64,000 bases of DNA. Source: Terebella lapidaria. Taxonomy: Eukaryota > Annelida > Polychaeta > Terebellida > Terebellidae. Location: contig OX424564.1 in NCBI GenBank assembly GCA_949152475.1, positions 29,200,165-29,264,164 of the forward strand, read 5' to 3'. Position 1 is the stretch's first letter; each line of letters opens with the position of its first letter. Both the position numbers and the translations under genes were made by a program. Positions 36,331 to 49,800 of the stretch are shown piece by piece. The notes below the pieces were generated by a model. It saw only the letters and a list, made by a program, of their open reading frames with translations, was not told where the DNA came from and ran no database searches.

Positions 36331-37367
36331 TGCTTTATCATGACTATAATTGATCAGTTCGAAAATAAGGCTGGAGGGGGGGGGGGGGGGTGTGGTGGGG
36401 CAGTGCGGAGTAGAGCCTGATGCCGTGACGGTTAGTGTTATGCATTATTGATGCTGTCACAGGGTAAACAAAGAAATTACACAATATTTTTTTAGGGGAC
36501 AAAAATATAGAAAGAAAATACCCTGGCATATGGATCTATTGTGCATGTGAAATGTTCGTGCGTTCAGAAATTTACTTCCTGTATGGCGTTGCTGGAAACC
36601 TTCATAAATCAAATAAACAACTTTTTGCACTGAAGACGATGTTTGTGTACGTTGTACAAGCCATGTCCAGGCCAGTCTGACAGTGGAATTAACACTATTT
36701 TTGAATCACCAAATTTTTGCATGTTTGCAATCAGGTATTAATATTTACGGTCGTTCAGTTTTAGCAGGTGCAGTCTTTATGCAATGGCATTGACATTGCA
36801 AGTTGTTTTGTGTCTGGGACATTCGATCCCCAATTCATGCAAGATGAAAGACGCAAAGAAGAAAACACTGATTATTTGATTGTAAACAAAAAACTTACAC
36901 TTTACAAATGTCAAAATATTGCTGATTAGATGATGGATCCACTGTCCCCCCACTGTATATCAACTGATGTTTTATAGTTTACAATACGTACGATATAGAA
37001 AATTTAGATTATAGATTTATTGATCAACATAAAATTTACCTGAAATTAAATGCAACAAATTCCAAACATCTCATCAACTTTCACCCTGCAACCCTGTAGA
37101 AAAGTCTGCAAAAGCATAAATGCCACTAGATCCAACTCATGTGTTCCAAATGGAGTTTTGCCCAAGACTTCCAGCCATATACTTGTGTGGTTGCCATGGT
37201 GATGCATCCCATCTGGCACCAGGGCCTGTTTCCTGGAAATTCCTCCATCTTTTCTGAAATTATTGATCCAGATTTCTGACCCAGTTTTCCCCCAAGTTTT
37301 GTTATTGTTTTCAGCATAGCTGCATGGGGCAATGCTATATTGCAATTTATTTTGAGAGAAGCTAGGC
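36331..37367. other. No recognisable gene
   Basis: Intergenic DNA between IRF-A and IRF-B, with a G-run at about 36377-36390. A potential short terminal exon (about 37041-37100, -) has splice-like borders and an early stop but cannot be tied to IRF-B. Confidence 0.4.
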
Positions 37368-37604
37368 CAGGGGCCCGTTTCACTAAGGTCATTAGCTCGT
37401 TAGCCGCCAAATCCTCGTTAAACTTAAGAATCCCCGTTAATGAAGAGCGTTTTTCTATCACTAAGATTTCCATCGTTGGAAATGCTCGTTGTATCCTTCG
37501 TTAATATGTTGTCATAGTAATTTTTGCGTTTTTATTATCATGTTTAAAAACTTCAGTGAGGACTTTATATAACTAGCTCGCTATCTTAGTGAAACGGGCC
37601 CCTG
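37368..37604. mobile_element. 237-bp MITE with perfect 20-bp TIRs
   Basis: CAGGGGCCCGTTTCACTAAG at the left end is matched by its exact complement at 37585-37604. No clear target duplication is visible. The CAG-start suggests a hAT-like origin, but that is uncertain. Confidence 0.85.
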
Positions 37605-38063
37605 ATCTTATTATTGATTTAATATAAAATCAATACTTATGTTATAATAAAGAATTTAGCACCCATATAACTCTGATAACAGATGTTAGAACCTATAGGT
37701 AGACCAGCACCAACTATAGGGAGAAAACATTGATGAATTGATGTGGCTGCCAACATTATATCATCATTATGTTGTTTTGATTATGAATGTACATAATAAC
37801 ATTGAATTACTGCACTTGAATTCAGCTCAATTTAATACATGACAGCTGTGACCGGAATCATTCCATTTAATGTGGTGTCCTTTGGCTATTATGCATACTA
37901 GTAATACAAAATACTAATAAACTGCAACTGATACAACATAATACAACTGCTACATCCCTGTGGTATGGGACTGAGTTTATTCGGGGAGGTCTTAAATGTG
38001 TCGGCACAGTCCCGAGAGCGTTTCTAATCACCACAAACGTCATGACAAACCAGTTTTTATCCA

Positions 38064-38392
38064 GATTATAACATGGCATTACTTTTTGATTGTGGCTCAC
38101 TTGATTTCCATGTGTTTTTGAAGTGGAATATCGCTTTTTTCACCTTCGACGTGAATGAAGTTTTCAACCTGGGAAAGGCCCACAGTTTCAGTCCAGAAAG
38201 GAAAGGATCCATGAAATAGCTATGACAACGCACATGTAGAAGCGCATACAATGTACTACGTAAACAAAACAATGACGTCATGGCAACCAGCAGCCGGTCT
38301 CGAATGCCGGTCTCTAACACCTATTTGCGACCGGCTTCGGAAGCTCAAACATTGCCGCATCGTGAGTCTGGATACTGATGCCATGTTATAAT
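38064..38392. mobile_element. MITE-like element with 15-bp TIRs
   Basis: ATTATAACATGGCAT at 38064-38078 is exactly complementary to 38378-38392. The interior has no coding sequence. Target duplication and superfamily are unclear. Confidence 0.6.
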
Positions 38393-41300
38393 ATTATGCT
38401 TTAAATTAACCAATAATTTAATGATTAGAAATATTTTTTATGTTCATAATATGGGAGTTTGGATCTGCAACAAACTTTGATGTTGTGATTTTCATTGCTA
38501 TTTCTTACCAACAAATAACTCAGTGACCGTTTGTGAAACTTTTTTTTTACTTATATGTGTACAACTTGTTCTCAATTGAAATTAATTTATAGGTAAATAT
38601 AATGGTAACATTTAGTTGTAACAATGTCATCAAATATATTACACGATAAAACCAGTTTCAACTTTTCTTCTTCATGGCATAAATTTAGGTAGATCAAACG
38701 TTACACTTATCCTAATTTCACAATTTTCACCTACTACATGGATGTAGTTGTACAAGTACATTGTATATACCTAGATGCCCTTAAAAAGTGCCAAGTATTG
38801 CAACTTCCTTGTCGCACCCGCGTAAACAAAAAGAAAACTAAATAAAAAACGCTGTCATATTCTCAGAAAGTTTGTGAAAATACATGTACGTATGATATTA
38901 TTATACCCCAGCACTAACTGAAGCAGACGAAATTTGCATTTAAATTTGTCTACTCCACCCATTTTCAAAGCTTGTAAGACATTTCAAAAGACGCACAGAC
39001 AAATATGCACCAATCTTAAAAGGGTCTTTCCCTTCTTTGCAAAAAAGAGAAGATTTATTGACAGGCATAGAACTTTTGACGTAGCCAACCACTTTCCCCA
39101 TGTTTGTATCGTTGTTTTTATTTTCTTTCTTGAATTTCACAAATACATGTAAAGCCGTAGGTGTAACACCTTGTACACTAGGCGATCGACTTCTCTGCAT
39201 ACAGTACATCACAATCTCTATTGGTTATCAATTATATGAATATTCATATCGTTTTACGTCAAATATAGGTATTGATTAGAAAACCGCATCCTAATACAGA
39301 CCCCAAATGTAAACACAACCTTTTCTCTTATCTACCCCCCCCCCCCCTTCATTACACATGCATACCCAAATATACATGCACACAGCGAAACAAGCGCACA
39401 TGTTCGAAAGTGTCCTTGCACAGAGCCACGTATGTTTTATAGGTAGACTGGCCGGTCGATTTCTCAGAAACCCATCTGCTTTTCCAAGAATTTGCGCCTG
39501 CAATGGGCTGTTGTCAACAATGTACAGCCCCCCCCCCCCCCCACGCATCGTGCAAGTGCCATCAATATTACCTGAACACATACGTTCGGTGCCTTAAACA
39601 ACATCGGAAAATTAGGCTGACCATATAAAATCATGTAGTTATGCATGTTCGAGTTTTCAAGTTGTTTTGCCAAAACAACAACAACATACGCATAAATTTC
39701 CATATCAATTTAGGCGTATCGCTACCTTTAGCAATCAAGAGTTGACGGTCACGAGTAATTTGCTATTGTAATAATGTAATTATTGCATAATGGCCAATGG
39801 CAGACATTTTTTTAATGCTCTTGCTGTTGCCAAATTTTCTTGTAAGTTTGCTCTGACATTACAAGAAAAATCGCCATCATGCCTGGAGCAAATTGCTCTT
39901 AGAAGAGCAATAAACTCAAAGTCCAGCTGATTACTCGATTGATTGCATTGCTAATCATATATTATTGCCTGTCTTAATTTGATAATGACCAGAGAAGTCA
40001 TGATAATTTTAGCAAACTTTTTTTTTTCAAAGATCATGCATTTTCTGAATTATACAGAGTGCAAACAATTTCCACCTTTCAATACCTTTGAATTACATCA
40101 TGCCATGCCTTCACTAACACATGAAACCAATACATAAACTTTTAATAGGGAGGGGGGGGGGGGAAGGCTAAATAAATGGGGTAGAGTTGATCTGCCTCTG
40201 CCTTCATGTGGTTTTCAATTGCGATACTATGGGGAATCCCAGTTTCACTTTCTAACTATGTTTAAATGCCAGTGTTGTCTCTGAAGCGGTTTCAGTCCAG
40301 TTCGTGCGACTGCCAGAGCTGTACTCTTATTGATTTCCTTAGCCTAAAAGCTCAACTGGGAGTAAATATATTTTTTGTGGAAGCATTGATTTTATACTTT
40401 GCAGCTTTTCTGGAACAGCGTTCTAAAATTAGTGTCCTTTCCAGAAGCAAGTTCCAACAGGATGGGCGGCATGTCTGGTGCCAGAAAATAGGGTCAATTT
40501 TCGATTGAGATCTGGACGATAGTGAAGCAACGAAAAAGTTAGACAATTTTTACCCTACATAGTTACTTGGTTTTGTCAGGTATCTGCTTTGATTGTGTTA
40601 GACCCTTCTTCATACAATTTATGATTATTGAATGCAAACAGTGGATTTAGTACCTATCCGTAGCGTTTCTTGGGCGCTTCAAAAAACGTAAAAAAATCCC
40701 CTCAGACTCAATCATATGATTTTTCCAAATGGTCCTTGTTTCCTCAAACCCATGATGTCATTTTTGTGGGTCTTTTTTTCTACTTCTGTCAGCTCAAAAC
40801 ACCTGAATGTCACCAGCTATCTCTCCTCTGACATCAAATAATGACAACATTGTACCATCACGAACATAGAACATTCTCGAAAAGACGAGGCGTGTTCATT
40901 TTCAATCTGTGTATTTGTCAAGTCTTTTCTCAAAAAGGAACTCCTATGATTCGATGTTTGACATCTTCAGACACCATTCATTGCAGCATAGCAATTTCCT
41001 AAACACACCTATTTCCTGCAATTTGCGACACTGCAAGAGCTTCAACCCATATTTCAACATGATGGTGGGGGGGGGGGGGGGTGGGATGGGGCTGTGTTAG
41101 GGGGTCGCCAGTACAACATTGGGAAATATCTGCATTCTGATTTCTGACCATCAAAGCGAAAAAATATCAAATGACCCTCAATCTAGGACAGTTGTATATC
41201 AGTAGATAATAAAAACACATGCGTGCATCAAGAGACAACTCGGATATCAACCCCTCCCCCTTCTGCCCTTTTAACATAGTTAACACCATCATTGATCAAA

Positions 41301-42967
41301 GACTGAACAGGCTGAATGACCATCGCACACACGCGGCAAACAACAAGTCTTTCCCGCACACGAGAATCAATTTTATTACCATTGTCATTTATGCAATGCC
41401 AATGGTCGGATATCACTTCATGCTGCAACTTGTCCCCAGGAACACTTTTGTGTTGTCGTGAAGTTTTTTCTTTTGCAATCCACGCACGGACAATTGAGAA
41501 ATTGCGAGATCGGTGGATGGGCGAAAAAACGAGGAAGTATCTACTTTGAACTTTCTTCGAGAAGGTAAGATTCGTCTTCGTTTTATTCAGTCAACTATGC
41601 TGGTGTTATCGACGTGATTGGGACAACAAACTTCCTTATTAAACCCCTACCGGTTGATTTAAAGTGCATGTAATGTACTTATCGGTTGTAAGTGGTCTGT
41701 TTTCTACACAAAACAATAGCATGAAACTGATAAGCATCCAGCTTGCACGTCGGGTTAATTAACATGGTAAACATTGTACAATTTGTACAAAAAAAGTATT
41801 CTACATTTTTTAGACTGGTTTTTGAGTGATGAAAACCTCACGAGAATAAATTTCAAATTATTTGATTAAATCCTGTAGCGAATCAAGTATCGCAAAAAAC
41901 ATAAGACACTTTTCTCGAAGTCTGTTGCTTGGAAAACATTACACCATTGGTAAGTTCACACACAATAGATTCACTATGCTCTAGAGCGACGTTAAATTTA
42001 CGGACCCTTGTTTGTTTTACCATGTTTTGCCTCCAAAGTTCCAAACTTTGGTCTTTTCAAACAAATACTATGGCATGACATCACAATACAAATATGGCAT
42101 TTGTTATATATGCTGAAGAAGTCTAGACTCTGCAAATTCTAATTCAAATCTTCCATTTTGTACGTGTATGTAAACGTTGAACTATATGTACACCAGATTT
42201 ATTCTGTAAACATACATAACTCGACTGGCTGTCATATTACGAGTATGTAGCACACAACAGGATATACACACATTTTTTTTTTACATTGTTGGAATATTAC
42301 GAACATGGAGATAACGAGCAAAAAAAAATCCCAAACTGCGTTTACTACACTGTTCTCACAAAATACGACGTTACAAAGTTCCTCGCGTTCTTTGTACAAA
42401 CATATTCATGCAAACACATATTTACATGTAATTCAAATTTGGAGCATGTTGAGTATCATATTGCAAAGTTGTAAAATCGTCCCGAAATATCGTACAGAAA
42501 TATTATAAATACAGAAATGACACAATAAAATTTGCTGTATGTATTATGCTGACGATAATAACGAATATTCGTATACCGGTTACGACAGCAGTCAGTGTGT
42601 GTGTAACCATTTGTGCAAATTGGCTATAAATGATCTGATATATCCAGCTGGTGATCAATGGTACTAGACTTGTCAATCATGTTCATTATACAACCATACT
42701 CAGACAAAACTAGGCCGTACCATATTCCATCATGACATTTGTTACTTTAATGGACCATTTCAATTTTCAACGACTATTTCTCCACTTGTTACTAACCTTT
42801 GTGCTAACTGGAACATGGTAATTTATCAGTAACTCATTGTGTGAATTCATTATAGTAATCAATCATACCTTCTAAACATGATAAAGTAACTAAAATTAAT
42901 TTGCGAGATGGATTGTTGTAAATTTTTTCCATACCCACCTCCCAAAAATGATGTTATGTAGCATTGG
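38393..42967. other. Intergenic, no recognisable gene
   Basis: About 4.6 kb of AT-rich DNA with several C or G homopolymer tracts (near 39335, 39525, 40150 and 41066). It contains the kappaB/ISRE composite at 40231-40252. A GT donor-like GAAGGTAAG at about 41572 (+) has no supporting exon. Confidence 0.5.
40231..40252 (-). promoter_or_regulatory. kappaB/ISRE composite element
   Basis: GGGGAATCCC (40231-40240), a good NF-kappaB site, is followed without a gap by AGTTTCACTTTC, the exact complement of the ISRE GAAAGTGAAACT. It lies about 4.7 kb upstream of the IRF-A start and 3.3 kb past the IRF-B stop. Confidence 0.75.
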
Positions 42968-43345
42968 AGACAGTCAACCGAACTATTCTGTCATTTCGGA
43001 AGTGATTTCTCATTCATACAAAAATCAGACACAAAATAGACATGCATGAAATTCACCAAATTATTCTATCAGTTCGAAACTGAATATTCATTCATACGAA
43101 AATCAGGCACAAAAAGACACACACACGAGAAGTTTCATAAGGATTTTGTAATGCAACACTCAAGCAGACATAATTCACTAAACTATTCTGTCACTTCTAA
43201 ACTTAATTTCCATTCATGCAAAAATCATGCATGAAAAAACATAGGACGAAAAGTTTCATGAGGATTTTGCAATTGTGTTCACTCAAGATCAGTCACTCCA
43301 AAATTAAATTTTCAATCGTATGAAAACCAGGCATCAACTGACATA
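42968..43345 (+). repeat. Degenerate tandem repeat, about 4 units
   Basis: The words CTATTCTGTCA, CATTCATAC and AAAATCAGGCA recur in order near 42982, 43061, 43180 and 43290, with irregular spacing. It lies just past the 3' end of IRF-B. Confidence 0.6.
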
Positions 43346-43526
43346 CAGTGGTCCCCCTCAGATAAGACTCCCCCCCCCCCCCTTCTACAAAGACTTCCGA
43401 CTCTGTAGACTTTTTCCTATGGCACTAGGATGACTTTAAACATGAACTTTTCTAATAAGACTTCCTGTTCAAAAAGACATCAATTTAGTCACAGAATGGT
43501 ACTTCTTATCTGAGGGGGGAACACTG
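43346..43526. mobile_element. Tc1/mariner-like MITE, 181 bp
   Basis: CAGTGGTCCCCCTCAGATAA at the left and the near-complement TTATCTGAGGGGGG...CACTG at the right form TIRs, flanked by TA on both sides (43344-43345 and 43527-43528). A C-run follows the left TIR. It lies 50 bp downstream of the IRF-B stop. Confidence 0.8.
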
Positions 43527-43576
43527 TAATACATTATCCAAAACAATCAAAAGCGCTGGACGCATTCTTTCCCAGC

Positions 43577-43806
43577 TTAACTCTCACCTCGGTGGTCGTT
43601 ACTTGGTAATGACATCTTCAACAACTGGCGAACGGCGCGAACTTCCTCCATTTCCGCGGTCAAATCCTCCGTGCGTTCACGTTCGGATAAAACGACCGTC
43701 GGCAGCCCGACGCCCTGGTTACCTTGGCAACCACTAGTTTCTTCACTGGCATCGTCAACATCCTCGGTTGCGTCTTCTTCAACATTTTCCGGCGCGTTTT
43801 CGGTTT
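43577..43806 (-). CDS. IRF-B candidate last exon
   Basis: Acidic start (ENVEEDATEDVDD), then TEDLTAEMEEV and a short helical end. After CACCGAG the sequence reads GTGAGAGTTAA: this is both a strong donor and an in-frame stop (GES then TAA). It may be the terminal exon or splice to an exon I could not find. Confidence 0.65.
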
Positions 43807-46800
43807 CTGTAATGATATGCGAATAATAGATTTAGTATATTTTTGGCATGTTTGTGAGGGCTTTTTCTGGATTTTATATATAAGTATTGTAGGAATTGAT
43901 TGCTGTAAATTTCTCACTTATCTGGCATGTGAGATATTTAGTATTGGAAATTTCTGCTAATTTAAGTGTAAAAGATTATTCAAGATTTTATTTGTTAAAA
44001 GACACCATAGTACCGGTAGTAAAGGTATCACACATAGAACAAACACAAAAAGATAGAAAGCTAACAGTAGATAGAAAGCAGTTAACACCAGATCATGCGA
44101 AAGCAGCAGAATAAAGTTAATCAACGTGAGTTAGCCAAAAGAGAAACACAAAACATTCAAAAGAGAAAGTTCTACCAGTAAAACAGTTGACTGAATGGTA
44201 AACAAACACACCAAAACCACAATAACACGAACCACAATCTAAGTCTAATCTAATCTTTAAATTTTTCTTGGTACAGAATAGACCGACACACACGTATGAA
44301 ATGAAGAATCCTAACACCCAGAAAGTTTTCTTTCAAGGAAAACACTCAATTTTTTTTCTTTTTTCGCTGTCAGAATCATACGAAGCATGTAAAAATCTGG
44401 CCGGCAAACAAAAATTGATCCGAATCAAAAGTGAAACCAAATCCACTGAAAAAGTGCTGCCATCTGTGAACAGGAGAAAGAACTAAACACAAACATGCCG
44501 CCATCTATAGACAAAATATCTAACTATTCCTCATGCATAGTTTTGTCACTAGGGGTCAGCACCTCGCTCATGCACTAACTAGTGCAGCCACCTAGTGGCT
44601 GAAAGGTCATTTATCTATTTTGATATCGTTACTAATTGCCAGGTGGCAGCACACTCTAGCTACTTTCAGATTCAGAAATCGAGAAACCCACACAAAATCC
44701 ATGCAACATATCTATCCATATCCAAAGAATACATTATGATCTGGTCACTGAAAGCATGGGCTGGCATAATGCGACCAAAAAATGCAGGAAAAGTTGCAAC
44801 ACACCTTCTAACATAGCAAGCAATGCAATCAACAGAAAATAAACGGAAATACTCCAAACGAAACATTTTGTAGGGGAGGGAAGGAGGAAAAAAAATACCT
44901 TGTTTCCCAGCGTTACAACATTCTAACACTGTGACAGTGGGCGGAACGACTCGGTAGAATTTGGGGGTGACGGAAAAATAAGTGTGATCGTCGTCCAGAC
45001 AGGTTCCTGTCAAAGGGACCGGTTGAAAGCAGAGATAGTTGGAAAAGATAGAAAACACACGAGATCAGTTTGGATAATACAAAGTTTTAGAATTGAATAT
45101 TGATTATAAGTTGATGAAGGCTGGATATATGACAACTGTAACTATAGAATAACAACATTTACAATAGATTCTAAACAATTGAAAAAAAATTCTCATTTTG
45201 TTATGTAGAGATATTATACGTAACATTTTTATTCCAGGATATATTTAGCTGGTTATATCTTAAGTGGTGTTGTAAATTGTATCGTCGAGCGCAAGATGCA
45301 AAATTTGTGGTTCCAAAAGAATGAAAATATCAAATTTGCATGCGAGTGTCCAGTAAAATTTTGTATAAGCAGCTAATTTTGAGCATATTTTCATGTGACG
45401 TTCAATCATGTAACAATAACACAAGGAAAATATTCTTATCTGACCAAGTTGAAATGTTATCGCATATTTTAATAGTTAATACCAATAAGGCCACACCAAA
45501 CTGAAGAGTTGTTATCACTCCAAGATTTCAAATTCGCAATTTTTTGAAGTTATATTCCGAAAAGAACAAATCTTCAATTGGGCTTCGCCTCAGTCTTAGC
45601 TTATCAATATTGATTAAATAGCCAAATCAAAAAGCATATTTACAAATCGGTATGATTTTTATTATGGAAAAGCGACTATTTCTTTTCTAGCATTGTGGTT
45701 ATGATGAAAGCTTGTCAATCAAAAGGCATTAGAATATAGTGTGCATAAGTAAATCTAGATACATTTTTCTTCAGGAAAGTGCTGTTTACTAACATTTCTA
45801 CCCATTGACAGTGGAAAATTGCTCAAATCATTCAGGAATGGAAATTGAAAAGTGCGTACATGTAATTCGAAGCCTGCATGGAAAATTTTGTGTGGAAACT
45901 CCTTAAATAAAGAAACAGCATGAAAACCGTACAGATACATACGTTTACTTTCAATGACACCATTGCTCTCTTCAACAACGTCGACGTTTTGTCTGGATTT
46001 GTCATTTGCAGCTTCCTTTGAATCTGCATCATCGACTTTCGCTGCGAGAATATCGTTACGTTTTACCACGTCAACACTTTCCACTGGTTCAACTTTGACG
46101 CGCTCGAACGAATTTCCACTTCGGACGACATCAGTGATGATCAGCCGGCGCCTTCCGTCTTCCACTGAAAGACAGCGGGAAAAATCACGAATAGAAATCA
46201 CTGAACCTGTACGAAACACGGGAAATTCAATATGTACTCTGGCTTTTTACATGACCATCACTCATTGAATTTAAATCAGCTCTTTTTTCTCCAGACTTCA
46301 TGCTTATTATCAAAATCATGCCTTTGATTGCAGAATCATACGCGGGTTATACCACTCAGTCTAAAACAGATGACAAACGACATTCCTCCATATATTTTGT
46401 CACCTATTGCTAATTTCAAACTCACGTTCATCTTTGTCCTTTGACAGGTCCCAGATGGCGTTGGCAGAGACCGGACCCTCTGGTCGAACTCTTGGGACCT
46501 GTAGCCTCTTGCTGACCTGGCCGGAAGCTGAAAATTGATAACGGATTATTGAAAATGTACATCAACATGGTCAGTGAATACTTCAGCTATTGAAACTTTT
46601 ACTTCACAAAACTGCAATATTTGCTAAAATTTTCACATTAATTCATTATATCATGTACTAGTATATCGATATACTGAGTGGACATTTTAGCTTTTTAAAT
46701 AGTTTGCAAAATTTGCATGTTTCCTAGTTCCCCCATTATGACAGTGAATATTTCAGTTTTCGAAAATATTTGAAAAGTACTTGAATGTTTGCTGAAACTG

Positions 46801-49800
46801 CTATTACTTTATATAACTGTGATATTAGATATCAATATAACTTCAATGTTGCATTGGATCTGGACATGGAAATTCTGCAAGTCAACAGTTTTTTTTTAAT
46901 ACTAGTTTCATTTCTCGTCTTCAGATCGATTGTACGTTGCACGTGTGCATAAAAAAAATCCAGCTTCTCGCTTCAAATGTATAGGATGTATTGTTGGGAA
47001 GTGTTTGCATTAACAGCTGAAATCAACATTAACAGCTGAAATAGCAGAATGATAAAAATGCGAACACGATGCTTGAAATATTCTCACAAAATTATGACTG
47101 TCTACCCTGCCGTTCGAATTCATGAAATATACTGATATAACATTTGGCTGCTGTTACGGTGAACAAATTATAAATTTGGTACTTTAATGTATACTAAATA
47201 GTCCAAGGCATTTAAAATCTTGACGAAAAAGTTCCAATCGATCGAACACACCTGAATTTTCAGATTTTCGCTTCAACGTCAAATCAAGTGCCCGTTCTGG
47301 ACTGTTAGGACCTGAAATATAGAAATAATCAGACTGCAGGAAACGTGTGAAAAATATGGCATGCTTTTTTGTGTACTGCAAATACATATAATATCCATAA
47401 TACATACAAGGATTTTTTCTTGTTTTAAAATGTTCTACATAATCAGTCTATAATAGTAATACATAAACGAATCACTCGGATTAGTTTCATTACATAACTT
47501 ATTAAAACAATAAAATCTCTTCCTGAATCAATATTTTTACGATGGGACAAATTTCCCTTCACATCAAAAGGAAATTGCTATGTCATTATGCAACACATGA
47601 CTTATGAATTACAGGATCATACTATCGACAAAATGCGTGGTTTGAAATTGATACCGAAAGCTGGGAATTCCCGTGTTTCACTGACCTTGGTAGCATATTT
47701 CCCCTTTTTCGTTGTAAACCGTCAAATCCAGAGCTTTGACTTCCTCCTCACTAAGCCTTCGCTTCTGTTTAACCCCTGGAAGTGAAGCAAATCACATAAT
47801 CAGATTATATAATAAACTACATATACTAGGCTGATGGGGAAATTGCGAGTTATTTAAGGCAAATCACTGTGCAATTGAATTCATTAAAAATCGGCGCATG
47901 TAGCATGTCCAGTTATCTAATACCTGGATACAGTTGTTTCTATATGGAAAAGGGAATTTTTCTATACATACGAAATTAACCAGTCATACTGGAGAGGCAT
48001 GATAGCAAAACTCGAAAAAAATAACATAAAAACTCAAAAAATATTTTTTACCGCCATCTTCATGTCATTGATTGAAAATTTAGATTACAAATAATTGAGT
48101 ATGTATCTTTGGAAATATCTTTATTCATCTTCAAAATTTGTTTTCAGTTTTATTGCCTTTTACAGAAATTAACTTTCACAAGATTCTGCATGGCCAGAAT
48201 TTCCTCAGATTTTTCAGGACGGAGCAAAAATCAAGAAATTTTCACAAGATTCATGCTTTTTTTTTTAGATATAGTGCTTGCAAAAGACTGGCATTTTCGT
48301 CTGCAGGTTGAACCTGACACACATGCAAGCTAATTTTTGGAGAAAATAGAAAACTACTGGACATGGTTTAACATGGTTCATGGGTTTCATGTGTACTAGT
48401 ATGCCAACTGCAAACACATACATGAAATATTTGGAGGACTTTTCAATGCATTTCTATACCCTTCGTTTCGCTTAGTAGGTGATACCCTTGAAAACGTCTG
48501 ATCTTATCATCTTAGTTTCTCTTTTCTTTCATCACATCCCCATTTTAGTTGCTTGTGTAAATATATGAACATGTGGCAGAGCCAACAGCAAGCACTTATG
48601 TACAACAGAATGAGGACTTTACAAACCTGGGGTAACACGAAGATCGAGAATTAGGTCATCCTTTGTCGGGGTAGTTTCATTTCGCGGGGCTTTCGTTTCA
48701 ATGTCTGTAAAATGTAAAAGAAGGGGGTGAAAAATGGGTGAAAATAGAAGGGGGTGGAAAAACACTTCTACATACATCAGGCAAGAACTATATATATATA
48801 CATGATATATATATGTATATTCAACATTTAATCACTAAAGAGCTATTAAATTGATATAATAGATAATTAATTTGGTGAAGAAACATTTAAAAATATTGAA
48901 TCGTGAATGAACAACTGGCAGAAAATGCTACAATTCTACTGATCAAAATGTTTTAATTAGTACAAAATGATGTTACTATTAACATTGTACCATTTTCAAC
49001 CTACAAACTTCCAAATTCACGATTCTCTCACTCGATACAATCAGTGAATGTCTCAGATCTGTACATGTCAAGGCTGCCAGTTAGAAATAATTAAAGAGAA
49101 AACGAAAGAAGGAAAGCACACCAGGAAAATTTCGACAAGCAACAAACCACACTGTATCCAAAACACAAGTGTCTAGGACACTCTCCGTTTGGGCTTTTTC
49201 GACACTGAAATACCTGCTTTCACCTACAAGTCTACAAACTTGACAAATGAGAAACTTACAATTCAATGAGTACTCATCCGAACCCATGTCACCACAAGCT
49301 ACATGAGCCAAAAGGTTCAACCTTGCATGAGCGACGCAAAGCATACCGTCCTATCTAACACCGACGCACTGATATCCAATATCTTGCCACACTTTTGCCA
49401 GATCATAACTCCAAATTGAAACTTGCCATATTCATCCATGAACACATTAACATCACTGATCTGCTGATTATTCCTTGCGTACGAACAGAGAACTCTTTTG
49501 TTTCCTGTTTGAGACTCATAGTTTACAGTGAAATGCAGCCGTGGTTGGGGGAGGGGTGTGGGGGACCTTGCACGGCAAGGCCACGGGTCTGCCACTTTTA
49601 ACAGTCTAATATTTTCCTCAGGTCGGGAATTCCCCTTTGTAATTTCCAATTTTCATAAGCCACAGTTTCGAGTCTGTTGGTAACTTGTCGCAATATCCCG
49701 TTAGGATTTTCAGCGTCATTTAATCAGTATTTAATTGGTATTGCATGAATTCTCACATAATTTTGCTTCGTGAGACACTGATTCCTGCCTCAAAATAGGT

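Noticed and set aside
36780-36840. tRNA-like B box (ATTCGATCCCC)
   Set aside because: No matching A box at the right distance.
36344-43576. An IAD for IRF-B downstream of its last assigned exon
   Set aside because: I looked for phase-1 acceptors followed by IAD-like motifs on the - strand and found none convincing; one short candidate near 37041-37100 reaches a stop after about ten codons.
45486-45520. GGCCACACCAA end resembling the Harbinger-like TIR
   Set aside because: Only about 11 bases agree and no second end or TTA pair was found, so no element is called.
49081-49344. 87-codon - strand frame in the IRF-B intron
   Set aside because: No splice sites join it in phase to neighbouring exons and no domain is visible.
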